Shown: piece by piece, positions 15,548 through 24,312 of the stretch
How positions within the stretch are numbered: position 1 is the stretch's first letter
Layout: every line of letters starts with the position of its first letter
Position numbers and translations under genes: made by a program
Notes under the pieces: generated by a model
The model's input: only the letters and a program-made list of their open reading frames with translations
What the model was told of the DNA's origin: nothing
Database searches by the model: none
DNA from: Alphaproteobacteria bacterium
Lineage (GTDB): Bacteria; Pseudomonadota; Alphaproteobacteria; UBA9219; RGZA01
Direction of reading: 5' to 3'
NCBI GenBank assembly: GCA_010031785.1
Contig: RGZA01000002.1
Coordinates: forward strand, 1-42,361
Length of the DNA stretch: 42,361 bases

Positions 15548-15812
15548 TCCCCCAGCCAGCAGTTCCGTTCATGACATCGGTCGGGCACGGCAAACACCCC
15601 GCTGAATGCACAAAGGCCGCGACTGCGCGCATCGCGCTTTGCAAATTCTGCGCGGTTGCACGTGATTGTTCAGCAACGCGGATCGAAAGAAACGTCGGCA
15701 CCAATGCGCCAATCACAATTGCAATCACAGCGAGCGCAATTGCGGTCTCCGCTAAGGTAAAGCCCTGCTGACCAAATCCCTTTTTATGTTTGATTACAGC
15801 GCGCGGGTGCAT
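15405..15812 (-). CDS. prepilin-like protein (type IV/type II minor pilin), frameshifted near its middle
   Basis: The protein starts with a short basic leader and a prepilin peptidase site G|FTLAETAIALAV, followed by a hydrophobic helix (about residues 18-42). A CLPCPTD motif near 73 occurs in alphaproteobacterial pseudopilins. After LPFCSLGLLES, near residue 113, the frame gives WRKWAWSLCECAAK and stops. A shift of one base restores a pilin-like continuation to 15179, for a total of about 210 residues. Its ATG overlaps the end of the preceding prepilin gene by 19 bases. It is probably a minor pilin of the same machine. Confidence 0.7.
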   Translation of the reverse strand: MHPRAVIKHKKGFGQQGFTLAETAIALAVIAIVIGALVPTFLSIRVAEQSRATAQNLQSAMRAVAAFVHSAGCLPCPTDVMNGTAGWGIVRGDTRDNPPSCAACEHAVGHLPFCSLGLLESWRKWAWSLCECAAK

Positions 15813-16453
15813 AGCACATAGGTGCTGGTATCAACATATGCGCTTGCTGCGCCCGTAATAACAGTGCCCGCACGCATATTGCCGGTTGTCGCAATGCCAT
15901 CATCCTCGCGCTGATCAATGATAACCGCAGCAGCACCCGGCACATTGCTTACACACACCACATTGGTACCAAGCCCAATACCATCTGCAGAAAATGCGCC
16001 ATTTTGAATTCCAAACACACCGCCAAACGGGTTGCCTGGTTGCGTTACATCACCGCCCTGTCCGCGGATCAACCCTGCTGCACGCAAATGTGACCAGACC
16101 AATCGGCTTTCGGCATTTCCGTTACCATTGGTAAGCGCTGCGCTGGTATCATTAAAGGTTCCCGAAAGCGTTGCAGCGCCAATAATGCCGTTACCACCAC
16201 CATTATTCGTTACGCCAAAACGCGCGACAGCTTGTGCATCATCGCCCGGCACGGCGCCATAATTCTGGTTATAGGTTGAAACGGCAGACTGAATACTTTG
16301 CAACGTCGTAATTGCGCTGGTGATGCGCGCATTCTGTAAAATATTTACAGCGACAAGCACGCTTCCGATCAGCAGCGCGATAACCACCAGAACAATCGAT
16401 ACTTCGACAAGGGTAAAGCCAGAATCAGAATTATGGCGCGCACGTGCATACAT
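15794..16453 (-). CDS. prepilin-like protein, probable major pilin or pseudopilin
   Basis: This 219-residue protein has a 12-residue leader and the prepilin peptidase site G|FTLVEVSIVLVVIALLIG. The methylated-helix region of class III signal peptides follows. The globular part is Gly/Asn-rich (NNGGGNGIIG, ALTNGNGNAES) and has a cysteine pair near the end (VVCVS, YVLCTRAL). I chose the ATG at 16453 because GGAG lies 7 bases upstream. The longer frame from 16513 adds residues with no prepilin logic. It is the first gene after the secretin, behind a stable hairpin. Its position suggests the main structural subunit. Confidence 0.85.
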   Translation of the reverse strand: MYARARHNSDSGFTLVEVSIVLVVIALLIGSVLVAVNILQNARITSAITTLQSIQSAVSTYNQNYGAVPGDDAQAVARFGVTNNGGGNGIIGAATLSGTFNDTSAALTNGNGNAESRLVWSHLRAAGLIRGQGGDVTQPGNPFGGVFGIQNGAFSADGIGLGTNVVCVSNVPGAAAVIIDQREDDGIATTGNMRAGTVITGAASAYVDTSTYVLCTRAL

Positions 16454-16521
16454 CAGTAAACTCCACAGAATGAGAGCGGGATGGCAAAACGGCTGGAATA
16501 AGCCAGTACGCAATTGTTAAC

Positions 16522-16558
16522 CGATACAACCTGTAGTTGAAACAGGTTTTAGGTATCG
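16522..16558 (-). promoter_or_regulatory. 12-bp hairpin across the secretin stop codon
   Basis: CGATAC-AACCTG (16522-16533) pairs with CAGGTT (16543-16548) and GTATCG (16553-16558), with a 4-base TTAG bulge. The right arm includes the last secretin codons and stop. There is no T run on the minus strand, so it looks like a processing or stability element. It would allow different secretin and pilin levels rather than full termination. Confidence 0.5.
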
Positions 16559-18522
16559 CGGGCCATTTTCTTGTGTTTTTTCTTCTTTTTGTTCTTTTTG
16601 GCCTTTTTAGCTTTTTTTGCTAACGGCTTATCCACAGGTTTATCAACAGCCGTTCCCGCCTCGTTCACGATATCAGTCTTGAGAATTTCAACAGGCTTGA
16701 TCTCCGTTACTTCGGGCAAAGGCACCTTGGCATCATCAACAAACACACCATCGATTTCCTTATCCGCTGCTTCCACAATTCTTTCAGGCATTGCTATCGG
16801 TAACGGCCTGCGGTCATGATTAAATTTATGATAGAGTTCCGCATCCGCTTCATCTGGTTTTGATGCATCATTATTTAATACCGTTGCACGCAATAAAATC
16901 ACCAGCTCCGTCAGTTGTGATGAATTGCTGCGCGCCTTGGCGATATTGCCAATGATCGGCACCTCGTCGGCAAAGGGAACGCCTTGCTCCAGATTGCCGG
17001 ATGAATCCTGCATCAACCCGCCCATCACCGCAATCGCACCTGATTTAAGTGTGAGTACACTATCCATCTCGCGCACTGCAACAACGGGGATGGAGGATGA
17101 AACTTCCGGCACATTTGCATCGGCCGCTGCAATCTTCACACCTGGATCTTCCACGCGGTCTACAATAAACGAAACGGTGGGACGCAAATTCAGTGTGACT
17201 TCATCACGTTCTTCATTGATCGATGGCTGCACCGTCATCAAAAAGCCAATTGGCACCGTGTTGGGGGTGCTGTTCACCGTGCGCTGCACGCCAACGGGGC
17301 TGCCGCCATTGGTGCCGATAATTGGCGTTGTTTCAATGGTGGAGGTGAAATAAACCTCATTGCGCGCAACCTTTAAAACAGCAGGTTGATTGTTCAGCAC
17401 TGTCAAACGCGGGCTCGACAAGGTGCGCGATGTACCAAAGCTGCGCACAAAATTAAGGATGCCACCAAAATCATTATCCTTAAGCGATAAGGTTACAACA
17501 CCATCGGTTGCGGTGCTTGCCGTGGCAAACGGTGCCCCCGCTGCGGCCGTACCAAAACGTGCTGCCGCATTGACACCGCCTTTAAACAGCGTACGCCAGT
17601 TGATCCCACTTCTATAATCTTCATCAAGCTGTACTTCCATAATCCGCGCTTCGATCAGCACCTGCGAATTCACATTGCGGCGGATTTTTTTCAGATATGT
17701 TTCGACCGCCTGCTGCTGGCGCTGCGTGCCAAACACACTTATCAATCCCGCCTGGCGATTAATCGCAAAAGCCTTGGTTGGTGAAATACCATCCTGCTTT
17801 AATTCCTTTAACGTCTCACCATCCACACGCATGGAACGCGTGCTGCGCGTATTGGTCAAAATGGCTTCAATATTGCTTTCAATTTCACCCCAGAAATCAG
17901 CGATCGCCTGCGTTTCAACTTTGGTCGTGGAATTATTGCCACTTGCCACATCGCCATTGCCGCTGACATTGGAATTGGTTCTGCCATTCCCACCCTGAAT
18001 GGTCGAAAACACGTTGGTTGCGATACCGATTTCGCTGTTCGATTTTCTGATGAGCGTTAAATAATCAATCGGGTAGCTGCGGATATAAGGCTCATCGAGC
18101 TCAATGCGCAGGAAATGATCTTCAACCGTGTAACGCAAGCCGGCCATATTGCATAAGCGATCCAGCACGCGCGAAAAAGGCTGGCGAATTGCAGTAAAAA
18201 TCACCCCGCCTGTAATACGCGGATCAAGCTCGAGATTAACTTCGGCCTTGCTGGCTAACTCCTGTAGAACATCCTTGACCGGAACTTTTTCAGTAATGGA
18301 AATGGAGATGATTTTATCATTAGCAATTTTATTTTTCGCAGCCGTATTTGTTTTATAGGGAACGCGCGGAATGGGCGGTCCAGCATCCGTATCGCGTTCC
18401 TTGCGCAGATCACGGTAGTCTTCACGATCCAGATTCATGACTGGATCAACTTTATCAAGCTGCATCTCCTGACACGCCGATACGGGCAACAGCAACAAGG
18501 CAAGCAAAACCCAAAAGCGCAT
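16549..18522 (-). CDS. outer-membrane secretin lipoprotein (MshL/PilQ/GspD family)
   Basis: Secretins form the outer-membrane gate for pili or secreted proteins. With the ATG at 18522 (AGGGG 9 bases upstream) the protein has 657 residues and a lipoprotein signal LLLLPVSACQ. An STN/N0-type domain (VPVKDVLQELASKAEVNLEL, about 80-160) and an MshL-like N-terminal region follow. The secretin core has VLIEARIMEVQLDEDY near 300, LSSPRLTVLNNQPAVLKV near 375 and VPIIGNIAKARSNSSQLTELV near 525. The final roughly 25 residues are almost all Lys/Ala, an unusual tail. The frame extends to 18642 but only the 18522 start gives a lipobox. It heads the pilus operon. Confidence 0.92.
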   Translation of the reverse strand: MRFWVLLALLLLPVSACQEMQLDKVDPVMNLDREDYRDLRKERDTDAGPPIPRVPYKTNTAAKNKIANDKIISISITEKVPVKDVLQELASKAEVNLELDPRITGGVIFTAIRQPFSRVLDRLCNMAGLRYTVEDHFLRIELDEPYIRSYPIDYLTLIRKSNSEIGIATNVFSTIQGGNGRTNSNVSGNGDVASGNNSTTKVETQAIADFWGEIESNIEAILTNTRSTRSMRVDGETLKELKQDGISPTKAFAINRQAGLISVFGTQRQQQAVETYLKKIRRNVNSQVLIEARIMEVQLDEDYRSGINWRTLFKGGVNAAARFGTAAAGAPFATASTATDGVVTLSLKDNDFGGILNFVRSFGTSRTLSSPRLTVLNNQPAVLKVARNEVYFTSTIETTPIIGTNGGSPVGVQRTVNSTPNTVPIGFLMTVQPSINEERDEVTLNLRPTVSFIVDRVEDPGVKIAAADANVPEVSSSIPVVAVREMDSVLTLKSGAIAVMGGLMQDSSGNLEQGVPFADEVPIIGNIAKARSNSSQLTELVILLRATVLNNDASKPDEADAELYHKFNHDRRPLPIAMPERIVEAADKEIDGVFVDDAKVPLPEVTEIKPVEILKTDIVNEAGTAVDKPVDKPLAKKAKKAKKNKKKKKHKKMARDT

Positions 18523-18681
18523 GAACGACCCCTTTTTTAAGTGCGCCTGTTCTAGCGGGAGATAATCAAAACGAAAAGCACGAATTATGGCAGCAACAGC
18601 CGAAAGTAAAAAAAGCCTTGAATAACGATGCATAATGGTCAAAAATACTAGCTATATACATCATTTAATAGCGAGATCATC

Positions 18682-18936
18682 ATGACAGTTCGTTTATCAG
18701 GCAAACTTTTTGTAGCCGCTGCACTACTATTGAGCAGCTGTCCTAAATCACAGGTTCCTGCGCCTAAAGACCAACCTGTATCGGTTCAACCACCCTTTAC
18801 CGCAGAGATGGTTTACGGCGGTGGCGGCATTGCACCCGGCCAGATTAGCACGAACGGGGTTTTTACAATGGAAACGATGCCTTACCTCCCTGTATTTGTC
18901 GTACCTAAAACAGTACCTACACCGCAGCCAAAATAA
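18682..18936 (+). CDS. small putative lipoprotein, unknown function
   Basis: The 84 residues begin with a signal peptide ending in the lipobox LLSSC (Cys near 20). A short proline-rich region follows (VPAPKDQPVSVQPP and a C-terminal VPTPQPK). A GAG-containing ribosome site lies upstream of the ATG. It is divergent from the secretin gene, 159 bases from that ATG, so the two may share a regulatory region. A small secretin-helper lipoprotein (pilotin-like) is one idea, but nothing beyond location and lipidation supports it. Confidence 0.6.
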   Translation: MTVRLSGKLFVAAALLLSSCPKSQVPAPKDQPVSVQPPFTAEMVYGGGGIAPGQISTNGVFTMETMPYLPVFVVPKTVPTPQPK

Positions 18937-18949
18937 CTAATCACTAAAA

Positions 18950-19690
18950 CTAATCATACGTCACGCCCATAAAATATAGGCCTTGGGGCGGTGCCGTTGG
19001 CCCGGCTTGCGCGCGCTCTTTTGCTTCAAACATGCGCTTGAATTCGGCAACGCTCCACTGCCCCGTCCCGACAAAAAACAGCGAGCCCACCATATTACGC
19101 ACCTGATGATACAGGAATGATTTCGCTGAAAAATAAAACCGGAACTCCTCATCCTTTTGCTCCACCCGTGTATGGAGCATGGTTTTCATCGGCGATGGTG
19201 ACTGGCAATTAATCGCGCGAAACGATGTGAAATCATGATGGCCGAGCAGCACTGCTGCAGCTTCCTGCATCGGTTGTAATTCTAAAGGCTTATAAAAATG
19301 CACCGCATAGCCACGATCAATGGTCAGTGGTCGCGGGCGATTAATCACGCGGAACATATAATGCCGCGCTTGCGCTGAAAATCGTGCATGAAAATCGGTT
19401 GTCACCGCTTCAGCTTTTAAAATAATCACCGGATGCTTGCGCATATAATAATTAAGCGCATCGCGCACTGTATCGGCATCACTCGGGCGGTCGATATCCG
19501 CATGGCATACTTGCGCCAGCGCATGCACGCCTGCATCGGTACGGCCTGCTACATGAATACGCACATGCTCATCGGCAAAGCCTTTGATCGCTTCTTCAAC
19601 CGTTTGCTGAACGGAGCGCGCATCTTTCTGCATTTGCCAGCCGCAAAAACCGGCACCATCATATTCAAGAGTTAGCTTCCAGCGTTGCAT
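18950..19690 (-). CDS. truA: tRNA pseudouridine(38-40) synthase TruA
   Basis: TruA converts uridines 38-40 in the tRNA anticodon stem to pseudouridine. The 246-residue protein has the catalytic motif AGRTDAGVHA with the nucleophile Asp52. It also has the early LEYDGAGFCGWQ and the C-terminal YHQVRNMVGSLFFVGTGQW. Length and motifs are normal. Its start overlaps the fmt stop by one base, so it ends the def-fmt-truA unit, a common alphaproteobacterial order. Confidence 0.97.
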   Translation of the reverse strand: MQRWKLTLEYDGAGFCGWQMQKDARSVQQTVEEAIKGFADEHVRIHVAGRTDAGVHALAQVCHADIDRPSDADTVRDALNYYMRKHPVIILKAEAVTTDFHARFSAQARHYMFRVINRPRPLTIDRGYAVHFYKPLELQPMQEAAAVLLGHHDFTSFRAINCQSPSPMKTMLHTRVEQKDEEFRFYFSAKSFLYHQVRNMVGSLFFVGTGQWSVAEFKRMFEAKERAQAGPTAPPQGLYFMGVTYD

Positions 19691-20622
19691 TATATGTGCT
19701 CGCCAATCGTGGCAGAAAAGCCGCGCAAAAAGGCCGCGCCATCGGTTGCTGCTTTGCTTTGCCGCTGCACTTTTACCAACGTCAACGCATCTTCACCACA
19801 CGCAATCGTAAAATCATCGCGCAGCAATGTTCCCGCTGTACCTTGCATACCAAGCGCAATCGTTGCTTGCAGTACTTTAATGCGCTCACCCTTGCTTTCG
19901 AAATACACACCCGGCCATGGCGTAAGGCCGCGTAATTTGCGTTCAATCTCTGCCGCACTCTGGCTCCAGTCAATCCGGCCTTCATCCTTAGTCAGCTTGG
20001 CGGCATAGGTTACGCCATCCTGCGGTTGCGGCGTTGGTATAATGCTTCCCGTTACAATCTGCGGCAGCGCTTCAACAATCATTTCTGCGCCAAGCACGCT
20101 GAGCTGATCATGCAAGCCTCCTGCATTCGTCTCAGTTGTAATCGGCACGCTGCGCTTAAGCCACATGGCGCCAGTATCAAGACCAGCATCCATCTGCATA
20201 ATCGTAACGCCACTATCGGCATCACCCGCCAAGATCGCGCGTTGAATGGGCGCCGCCCCGCGCCAGCGCGGCAAAAGTGATGCATGAATATTCACACAAC
20301 CCAAACGTGGTGCATCCAGAATTGCTTTGGGTAATAACAAGCCATAGGCCACAACAATTGCAATATCGGCATTCAGTTCAGCAAAGGCTTTTTGCTCATC
20401 GGCATGCTTTAAACTAAGCGGCGTACGCACCGGAATGGTGTGCGCTTCTGCAGCTAACTGCACCGCTGATTTCTGCAGCGATTGCCCACGACCCGCAGGA
20501 CGCGCTGGCTGGCTATAGACGCATATAATCTCATGCCCTGCTGCGCGCAGCGCTTCCAGCGCGCCGACAGAAAATTCCGGCGTGCCCATAAAAATAATGC
20601 GAAGGGGAGATATAGAATTCAT
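19690..20622 (-). CDS. fmt: methionyl-tRNA formyltransferase
   Basis: Fmt formylates initiator Met-tRNA using 10-formyl-tetrahydrofolate. The 310 residues show the N-terminal [11 protein letters not shown] and the active-site region [18 protein letters not shown] with the Asn/His pair. [13 protein letters not shown]-like sequence carries the catalytic Asp, and a C-terminal OB-fold starts near 205. It lies between def and truA, with 42 bases to def and a 1-base overlap with truA. All catalytic residues are present. Confidence 0.97.
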   Translation of the reverse strand: MNSISPLRIIFMGTPEFSVGALEALRAAGHEIICVYSQPARPAGRGQSLQKSAVQLAAEAHTIPVRTPLSLKHADEQKAFAELNADIAIVVAYGLLLPKAILDAPRLGCVNIHASLLPRWRGAAPIQRAILAGDADSGVTIMQMDAGLDTGAMWLKRSVPITTETNAGGLHDQLSVLGAEMIVEALPQIVTGSIIPTPQPQDGVTYAAKLTKDEGRIDWSQSAAEIERKLRGLTPWPGVYFESKGERIKVLQATIALGMQGTAGTLLRDDFTIACGEDALTLVKVQRQSKAATDGAAFLRGFSATIGEHI

Positions 20623-20664
20623 TCAATCACAAACAAACTGACACAAAAAACAGGCGCTACAAAA

Positions 20665-21201
20665 TTAAAGAACTTTGCCGCCCTGTTCTTCTTCTGCGGC
20701 CAAGCGCTGTATTTTTTCAACGCGCTTAAGCATCATATCACGCTTGAGTTTAGAGACGTAATCGATGAATAAAACGCCATTTAAATGGTCAATCTCATGC
20801 TGAATGCAGGTAGAAAGTAGATCTTCCGCTTCCATCTCCACACGCTTGTTATTAACATCGGTATAGCTCAGCTTGATGCGCTTGGGGCGCGTGACTTCGG
20901 CATATTGGCCGGGGATGGAAAGACACCCTTCGCGGTAGGTAAAGAGTTCTTCCGAGCGCCAGGTAATTTCTGGGTCCGCCATCATGAAGGCATGCGCGGG
21001 GTCTTGTTCTTCGGCAACATCCACAACGATCACGCGTTTTAATTCGCCAACCTGCGGCGCGGCCAAGCCAACACCGTTTGATGTATACATCGCTTCGAGC
21101 ATTTCATGCATGAAACGGCTCACCTGTGCATCCACGGTTTTCACGGGGTCTGCAAGTTTGCGCAACACAGGATCAGGTACGATGCGTAGTTTTAAGGCCA
21201 T
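20665..21201 (-). CDS. def: peptide deformylase
   Basis: Def removes the N-formyl group from new proteins. The 178-residue metalloenzyme carries all three motifs: GVGLAAPQVG (residues 43-52), EGCLS (91-95, metal-ligand Cys93) and HEIDH (135-139, two metal-ligand His and catalytic Glu). Length is normal. It pairs functionally with fmt, which follows it in the same orientation. The upstream rmuC gene ends 56 bases away. Confidence 0.97.
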   Translation of the reverse strand: MALKLRIVPDPVLRKLADPVKTVDAQVSRFMHEMLEAMYTSNGVGLAAPQVGELKRVIVVDVAEEQDPAHAFMMADPEITWRSEELFTYREGCLSIPGQYAEVTRPKRIKLSYTDVNNKRVEMEAEDLLSTCIQHEIDHLNGVLFIDYVSKLKRDMMLKRVEKIQRLAAEEEQGGKVL

Positions 21202-21257
21202 GGCTCATTTTCACATAAAAGATTTAAAACTATATATGTATATAAAAGTGCCTGTTT

Positions 21258-22460
21258 TCAAGCAACTTCTTGCTTTTTTTCAAGCAATTCAAGGTTTTCA
21301 TCGGCGGCTGCCAATTGGCGCGGGGCAACATCCACGGGCTCTAAACCTGCAATTTTCTTATCACTTTCAATATTATATTCCTCGGCAAGACGTCGCGCAC
21401 GGCTAAAAACGCGCCCCTCAAACGATGCAACGGATTTATTATAATGCTCCACGCTTTTGCGCAAACTATCGCCCATATTTTCAAAGTGCGATGCAAAGGT
21501 TGCCATCGCTTCATATAAATCCTTGCCAAGCCCGGCAATTTTCTGCGCCTGCTCCGCCAGTTTTTCCTGCCGCCATGCATGGGCAACCGTTTTAAGCAAG
21601 CCAATCAGATTAATCGGCGTTGCAAGGATCACGCGGTTTTCAAATGCGTAATCAAACAGTTCGGGATCATTCTGCATCGCAATCGACAAGAAATGTTCAC
21701 CGGGCACAAACATCACCACAAAATCAGCCGCGCCTTTAAATTGCTGCCAATAGGCCTTTTGGCTCAATGTTTTTACATGTTCGCGCAAATGGCGTGCATG
21801 ACGTTGATGCGCGAGCAGAATTTGTTCTGGCTCCCCATTGACGATATCAAGCAACGCATCTAGCGGCGTTTTGCAATCAATCACAATCTGGCGATCACCC
21901 GGCAGATTCACAATCACATCAGGGCGCAAACGTTTATCATCCTGTGTTGTGGTATTTGTCTGTTCGGTAAAATCGCAATGCGAAATCATGCCCGACATTT
22001 CCAGAACGCGCTTGAGTTGCATTTCGCCCCAGCGCCCGCGCCCTTCGGGTTTGCGCAACGCTTGCTTCAATTGCGTTGTTTCAAAACGAAGCTGCGTTTG
22101 CGTTTCCGCCATCTGCGAGAGATGCTGTTTAAGCCCTTCATAGGCGCCAATGCGTGCCTTTTCCATCTCACCCGTTTGCGTATGCAACTGGGTAAGGCGT
22201 TGCTCTAACGGCTTAAGCATCTCGGCCACATTATGCGTGCGCTTTTCCCAATCGCTGCGCACATTTTCGCGCTCATGCGATAATTCATTTTTTGCAAGTT
22301 TGAGCAATCCATCAAGGCTTGCGGTCAATGCTTCGTTGGAAAGCGCCTTGAATTGTTCAGCAAGCCGCGCACGATTGCTATTCTGCCAAACTGTTGCAGC
22401 AACAAACCCGACAATCACACCGCATAAACCGCCGCATAAAACCCAAATGATCCATTGCAT
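21258..22460 (-). CDS. rmuC: DNA recombination protein RmuC
   Basis: RmuC is a predicted nuclease that limits inversions at short inverted repeats. The 400 residues start with a transmembrane helix (WVLCGGLCGVIVGFVAATVW). A coiled-coil region (about 30-130) follows, then the RmuC nuclease-like core with GRGRWGEMQLKRVLEMSGM, VIDCKTPLDAL and FVPGEHFLSIA. The VILATPINLIGLLKTVAHAW block is diagnostic. Its ATG shares a base with the stop of the glycosyltransferase gene upstream. Confidence 0.96.
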   Translation of the reverse strand: MQWIIWVLCGGLCGVIVGFVAATVWQNSNRARLAEQFKALSNEALTASLDGLLKLAKNELSHERENVRSDWEKRTHNVAEMLKPLEQRLTQLHTQTGEMEKARIGAYEGLKQHLSQMAETQTQLRFETTQLKQALRKPEGRGRWGEMQLKRVLEMSGMISHCDFTEQTNTTTQDDKRLRPDVIVNLPGDRQIVIDCKTPLDALLDIVNGEPEQILLAHQRHARHLREHVKTLSQKAYWQQFKGAADFVVMFVPGEHFLSIAMQNDPELFDYAFENRVILATPINLIGLLKTVAHAWRQEKLAEQAQKIAGLGKDLYEAMATFASHFENMGDSLRKSVEHYNKSVASFEGRVFSRARRLAEEYNIESDKKIAGLEPVDVAPRQLAAADENLELLEKKQEVA

Positions 22461-24181
22461 TATTGTTTATCCTGCCACGCTGCTTGATATGCCTTTTCTA
22501 AATCTTTCACAAACCCTGCGCTGTCAAACAATGGCAAGCGCTCGCGTTCCTGTTGCAGATGCTGGCGGATGCTTGCGCGCTTAGGTTCATCCTTGATCAA
22601 CTCCCGGATTTTGGTTTCATAAATATCAAGCGATGACGCAATCAATTCAGGTAACTCTGCAGCCTTAAGCAAGCTTGCCGCAACGCGCGAGGCAAAACTT
22701 TTACCACACAACGCAACCACGGGCGCACCCACCCACAATGCATCGCTGGTCGTTGTGTGCCCACCATAAGGCGCTGTGTCGAGCACAAGATCAGCATGGC
22801 GATAACGCGCAATATGCTCGGCTTGCGGTAATTTTTCAGCAAAAACCAAGCGCTCCGCTGCAACGTCGCGTTTTTCGGCCTCTTTACGCAAATTTTCTTG
22901 CACAATTGCATGCGGTGCAAACAGCCATAACACGGCTCTTGGCTCGTCTTTTAGAATATGCATCCAGATATCAAAGACTTGCGGCGTAATCTTGTAAGTT
23001 TGGTTGAAGCAACACAGCACCAGTGCATCATTCGGCAATCCATAGGCCTCGCGCGGCTTTGCAACCAGCAAGGGGCGCTCGCGATCATTGATCTGGTAAC
23101 TATGCGGCAGGCGGATAATTTTTTCAGAATAAGCCGCGCTCAGCTCCTGCGGGATGATCACTTCATCAGCAATAATATAATCAACAAATGGCGCGCCCAT
23201 ACTTCCGGGGTAACCCAGCCACTGAATAATAATTGGCGCAGGCCGTGCGGCAAGCACTTCCGGTAAGCCGCCACGCGTATAACCTTTGAGATCGACAAGA
23301 ATAGTGATGCGGTCATTAAAAATGCGCTCGGCAATTGCAACCGGCGGCATGCCCGCACAATTCACCCAATGCTCCGCGCCACACTGCATGCGCGTGCGCA
23401 CCGCGTTATCGCCATTCTGCCCATAGCTATAGACAAACACTTCAAACTGCGCGCGATCATGATGGCCGAACAATTCAGCCAATAAATAGCTCGTTGCATG
23501 CTCATGCAAATCATTTGATAAATACCCAATGCGCATGCGCGATGCTTGCGGCAATCCCCGCGCATCAAATTGTGCAACCGGCTTGATACTCCCCGCCCCT
23601 TTTTTCACGCATTCCAGATGTTTAAACGGATCATCAATGAAAATCGGCGCAAGGTTCGCTGGAATTTTATCCAGCGGTAATGCCGGGCCGCTCCAATCCG
23701 CCATCTGGCGGCGCGTCATGGCAATCACTGCATCCATATCATGATTTTTCGGGTCGAGCTCCTGCGCTTTTTCAAACGCCGGAATGCTTTGCACCAACAT
23801 TCCGCTCTGGCGCAAGGCATGACCGTAATTCGCCCACAAATGTGCGCGTGTTGGCGCAAGCTGCACAAGCTGTTCATAAAGCGGCACAGCATCAATCGGT
23901 TGATTGGTTGCGAGCAAAAACACCGCAAGATTGTGCATGATATCGGGCTGATCAGGGCGCAACGCATGCGCCGTGCGCAGCAATTTATCGGCAAGTTCAA
24001 TCTCACCAATATTTTGTTTGATGATCCCGCCCAGATGCAAAAAATTGATGTTGTCGGGATATTCCGCAAGCGCGGATTCCACTTTCACATTGGCGAGTTT
24101 TAAATTGCCCGCCTGGACAAGGCGCGAGACATCATCAAAACGGTCGCGTAAATCATTGGTTTTTTGTGCTGTTTTCGACAT
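22460..24181 (-). CDS. TPR protein with O-GlcNAc-transferase-type (GT41) glycosyltransferase domain
   Basis: The N-terminal roughly 150 residues form TPR repeats (LANVKVESALAEYPDNINFL; AVPLYEQLVQLAPTRAHLW). The C-terminal part matches the GT41/SPINDLY-type transferase, with RIGYLSNDLHEHATSYL near 218, DLKGYTRGGLPEVLAARPAP near 296 and IQWLGYPGSMGAPFVDYI. The donor-binding end reads VLDTAPYGGHTTTSDALWVGAPVV. Bacterial relatives glycosylate proteins such as flagellin or surface proteins, or act in envelope biology. The substrate here is unknown. The 573-residue gene overlaps rmuC by one base, so the two are probably co-expressed. Confidence 0.88.
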   Translation of the reverse strand: MSKTAQKTNDLRDRFDDVSRLVQAGNLKLANVKVESALAEYPDNINFLHLGGIIKQNIGEIELADKLLRTAHALRPDQPDIMHNLAVFLLATNQPIDAVPLYEQLVQLAPTRAHLWANYGHALRQSGMLVQSIPAFEKAQELDPKNHDMDAVIAMTRRQMADWSGPALPLDKIPANLAPIFIDDPFKHLECVKKGAGSIKPVAQFDARGLPQASRMRIGYLSNDLHEHATSYLLAELFGHHDRAQFEVFVYSYGQNGDNAVRTRMQCGAEHWVNCAGMPPVAIAERIFNDRITILVDLKGYTRGGLPEVLAARPAPIIIQWLGYPGSMGAPFVDYIIADEVIIPQELSAAYSEKIIRLPHSYQINDRERPLLVAKPREAYGLPNDALVLCCFNQTYKITPQVFDIWMHILKDEPRAVLWLFAPHAIVQENLRKEAEKRDVAAERLVFAEKLPQAEHIARYRHADLVLDTAPYGGHTTTSDALWVGAPVVALCGKSFASRVAASLLKAAELPELIASSLDIYETKIRELIKDEPKRASIRQHLQQERERLPLFDSAGFVKDLEKAYQAAWQDKQ

Positions 24182-24312
24182 GGGTTGATTATATCCACCA
24201 ACGTGCGGATTGCCAGCACAGAAATCAGCCTATGGCTCTACTTGATTGATAAGCACGCCGCAATGGGTAGCCACCGAATTGCCAGTAGCGAAATAAACAC
24301 TATGCCTGTTAT

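Noticed and set aside
16454-16513. Earlier start for the first prepilin
   Set aside because: It would place 32 residues before the prepilin cleavage site. The ATG at 16453 has GGAG at 7 bases and gives a 12-residue leader.
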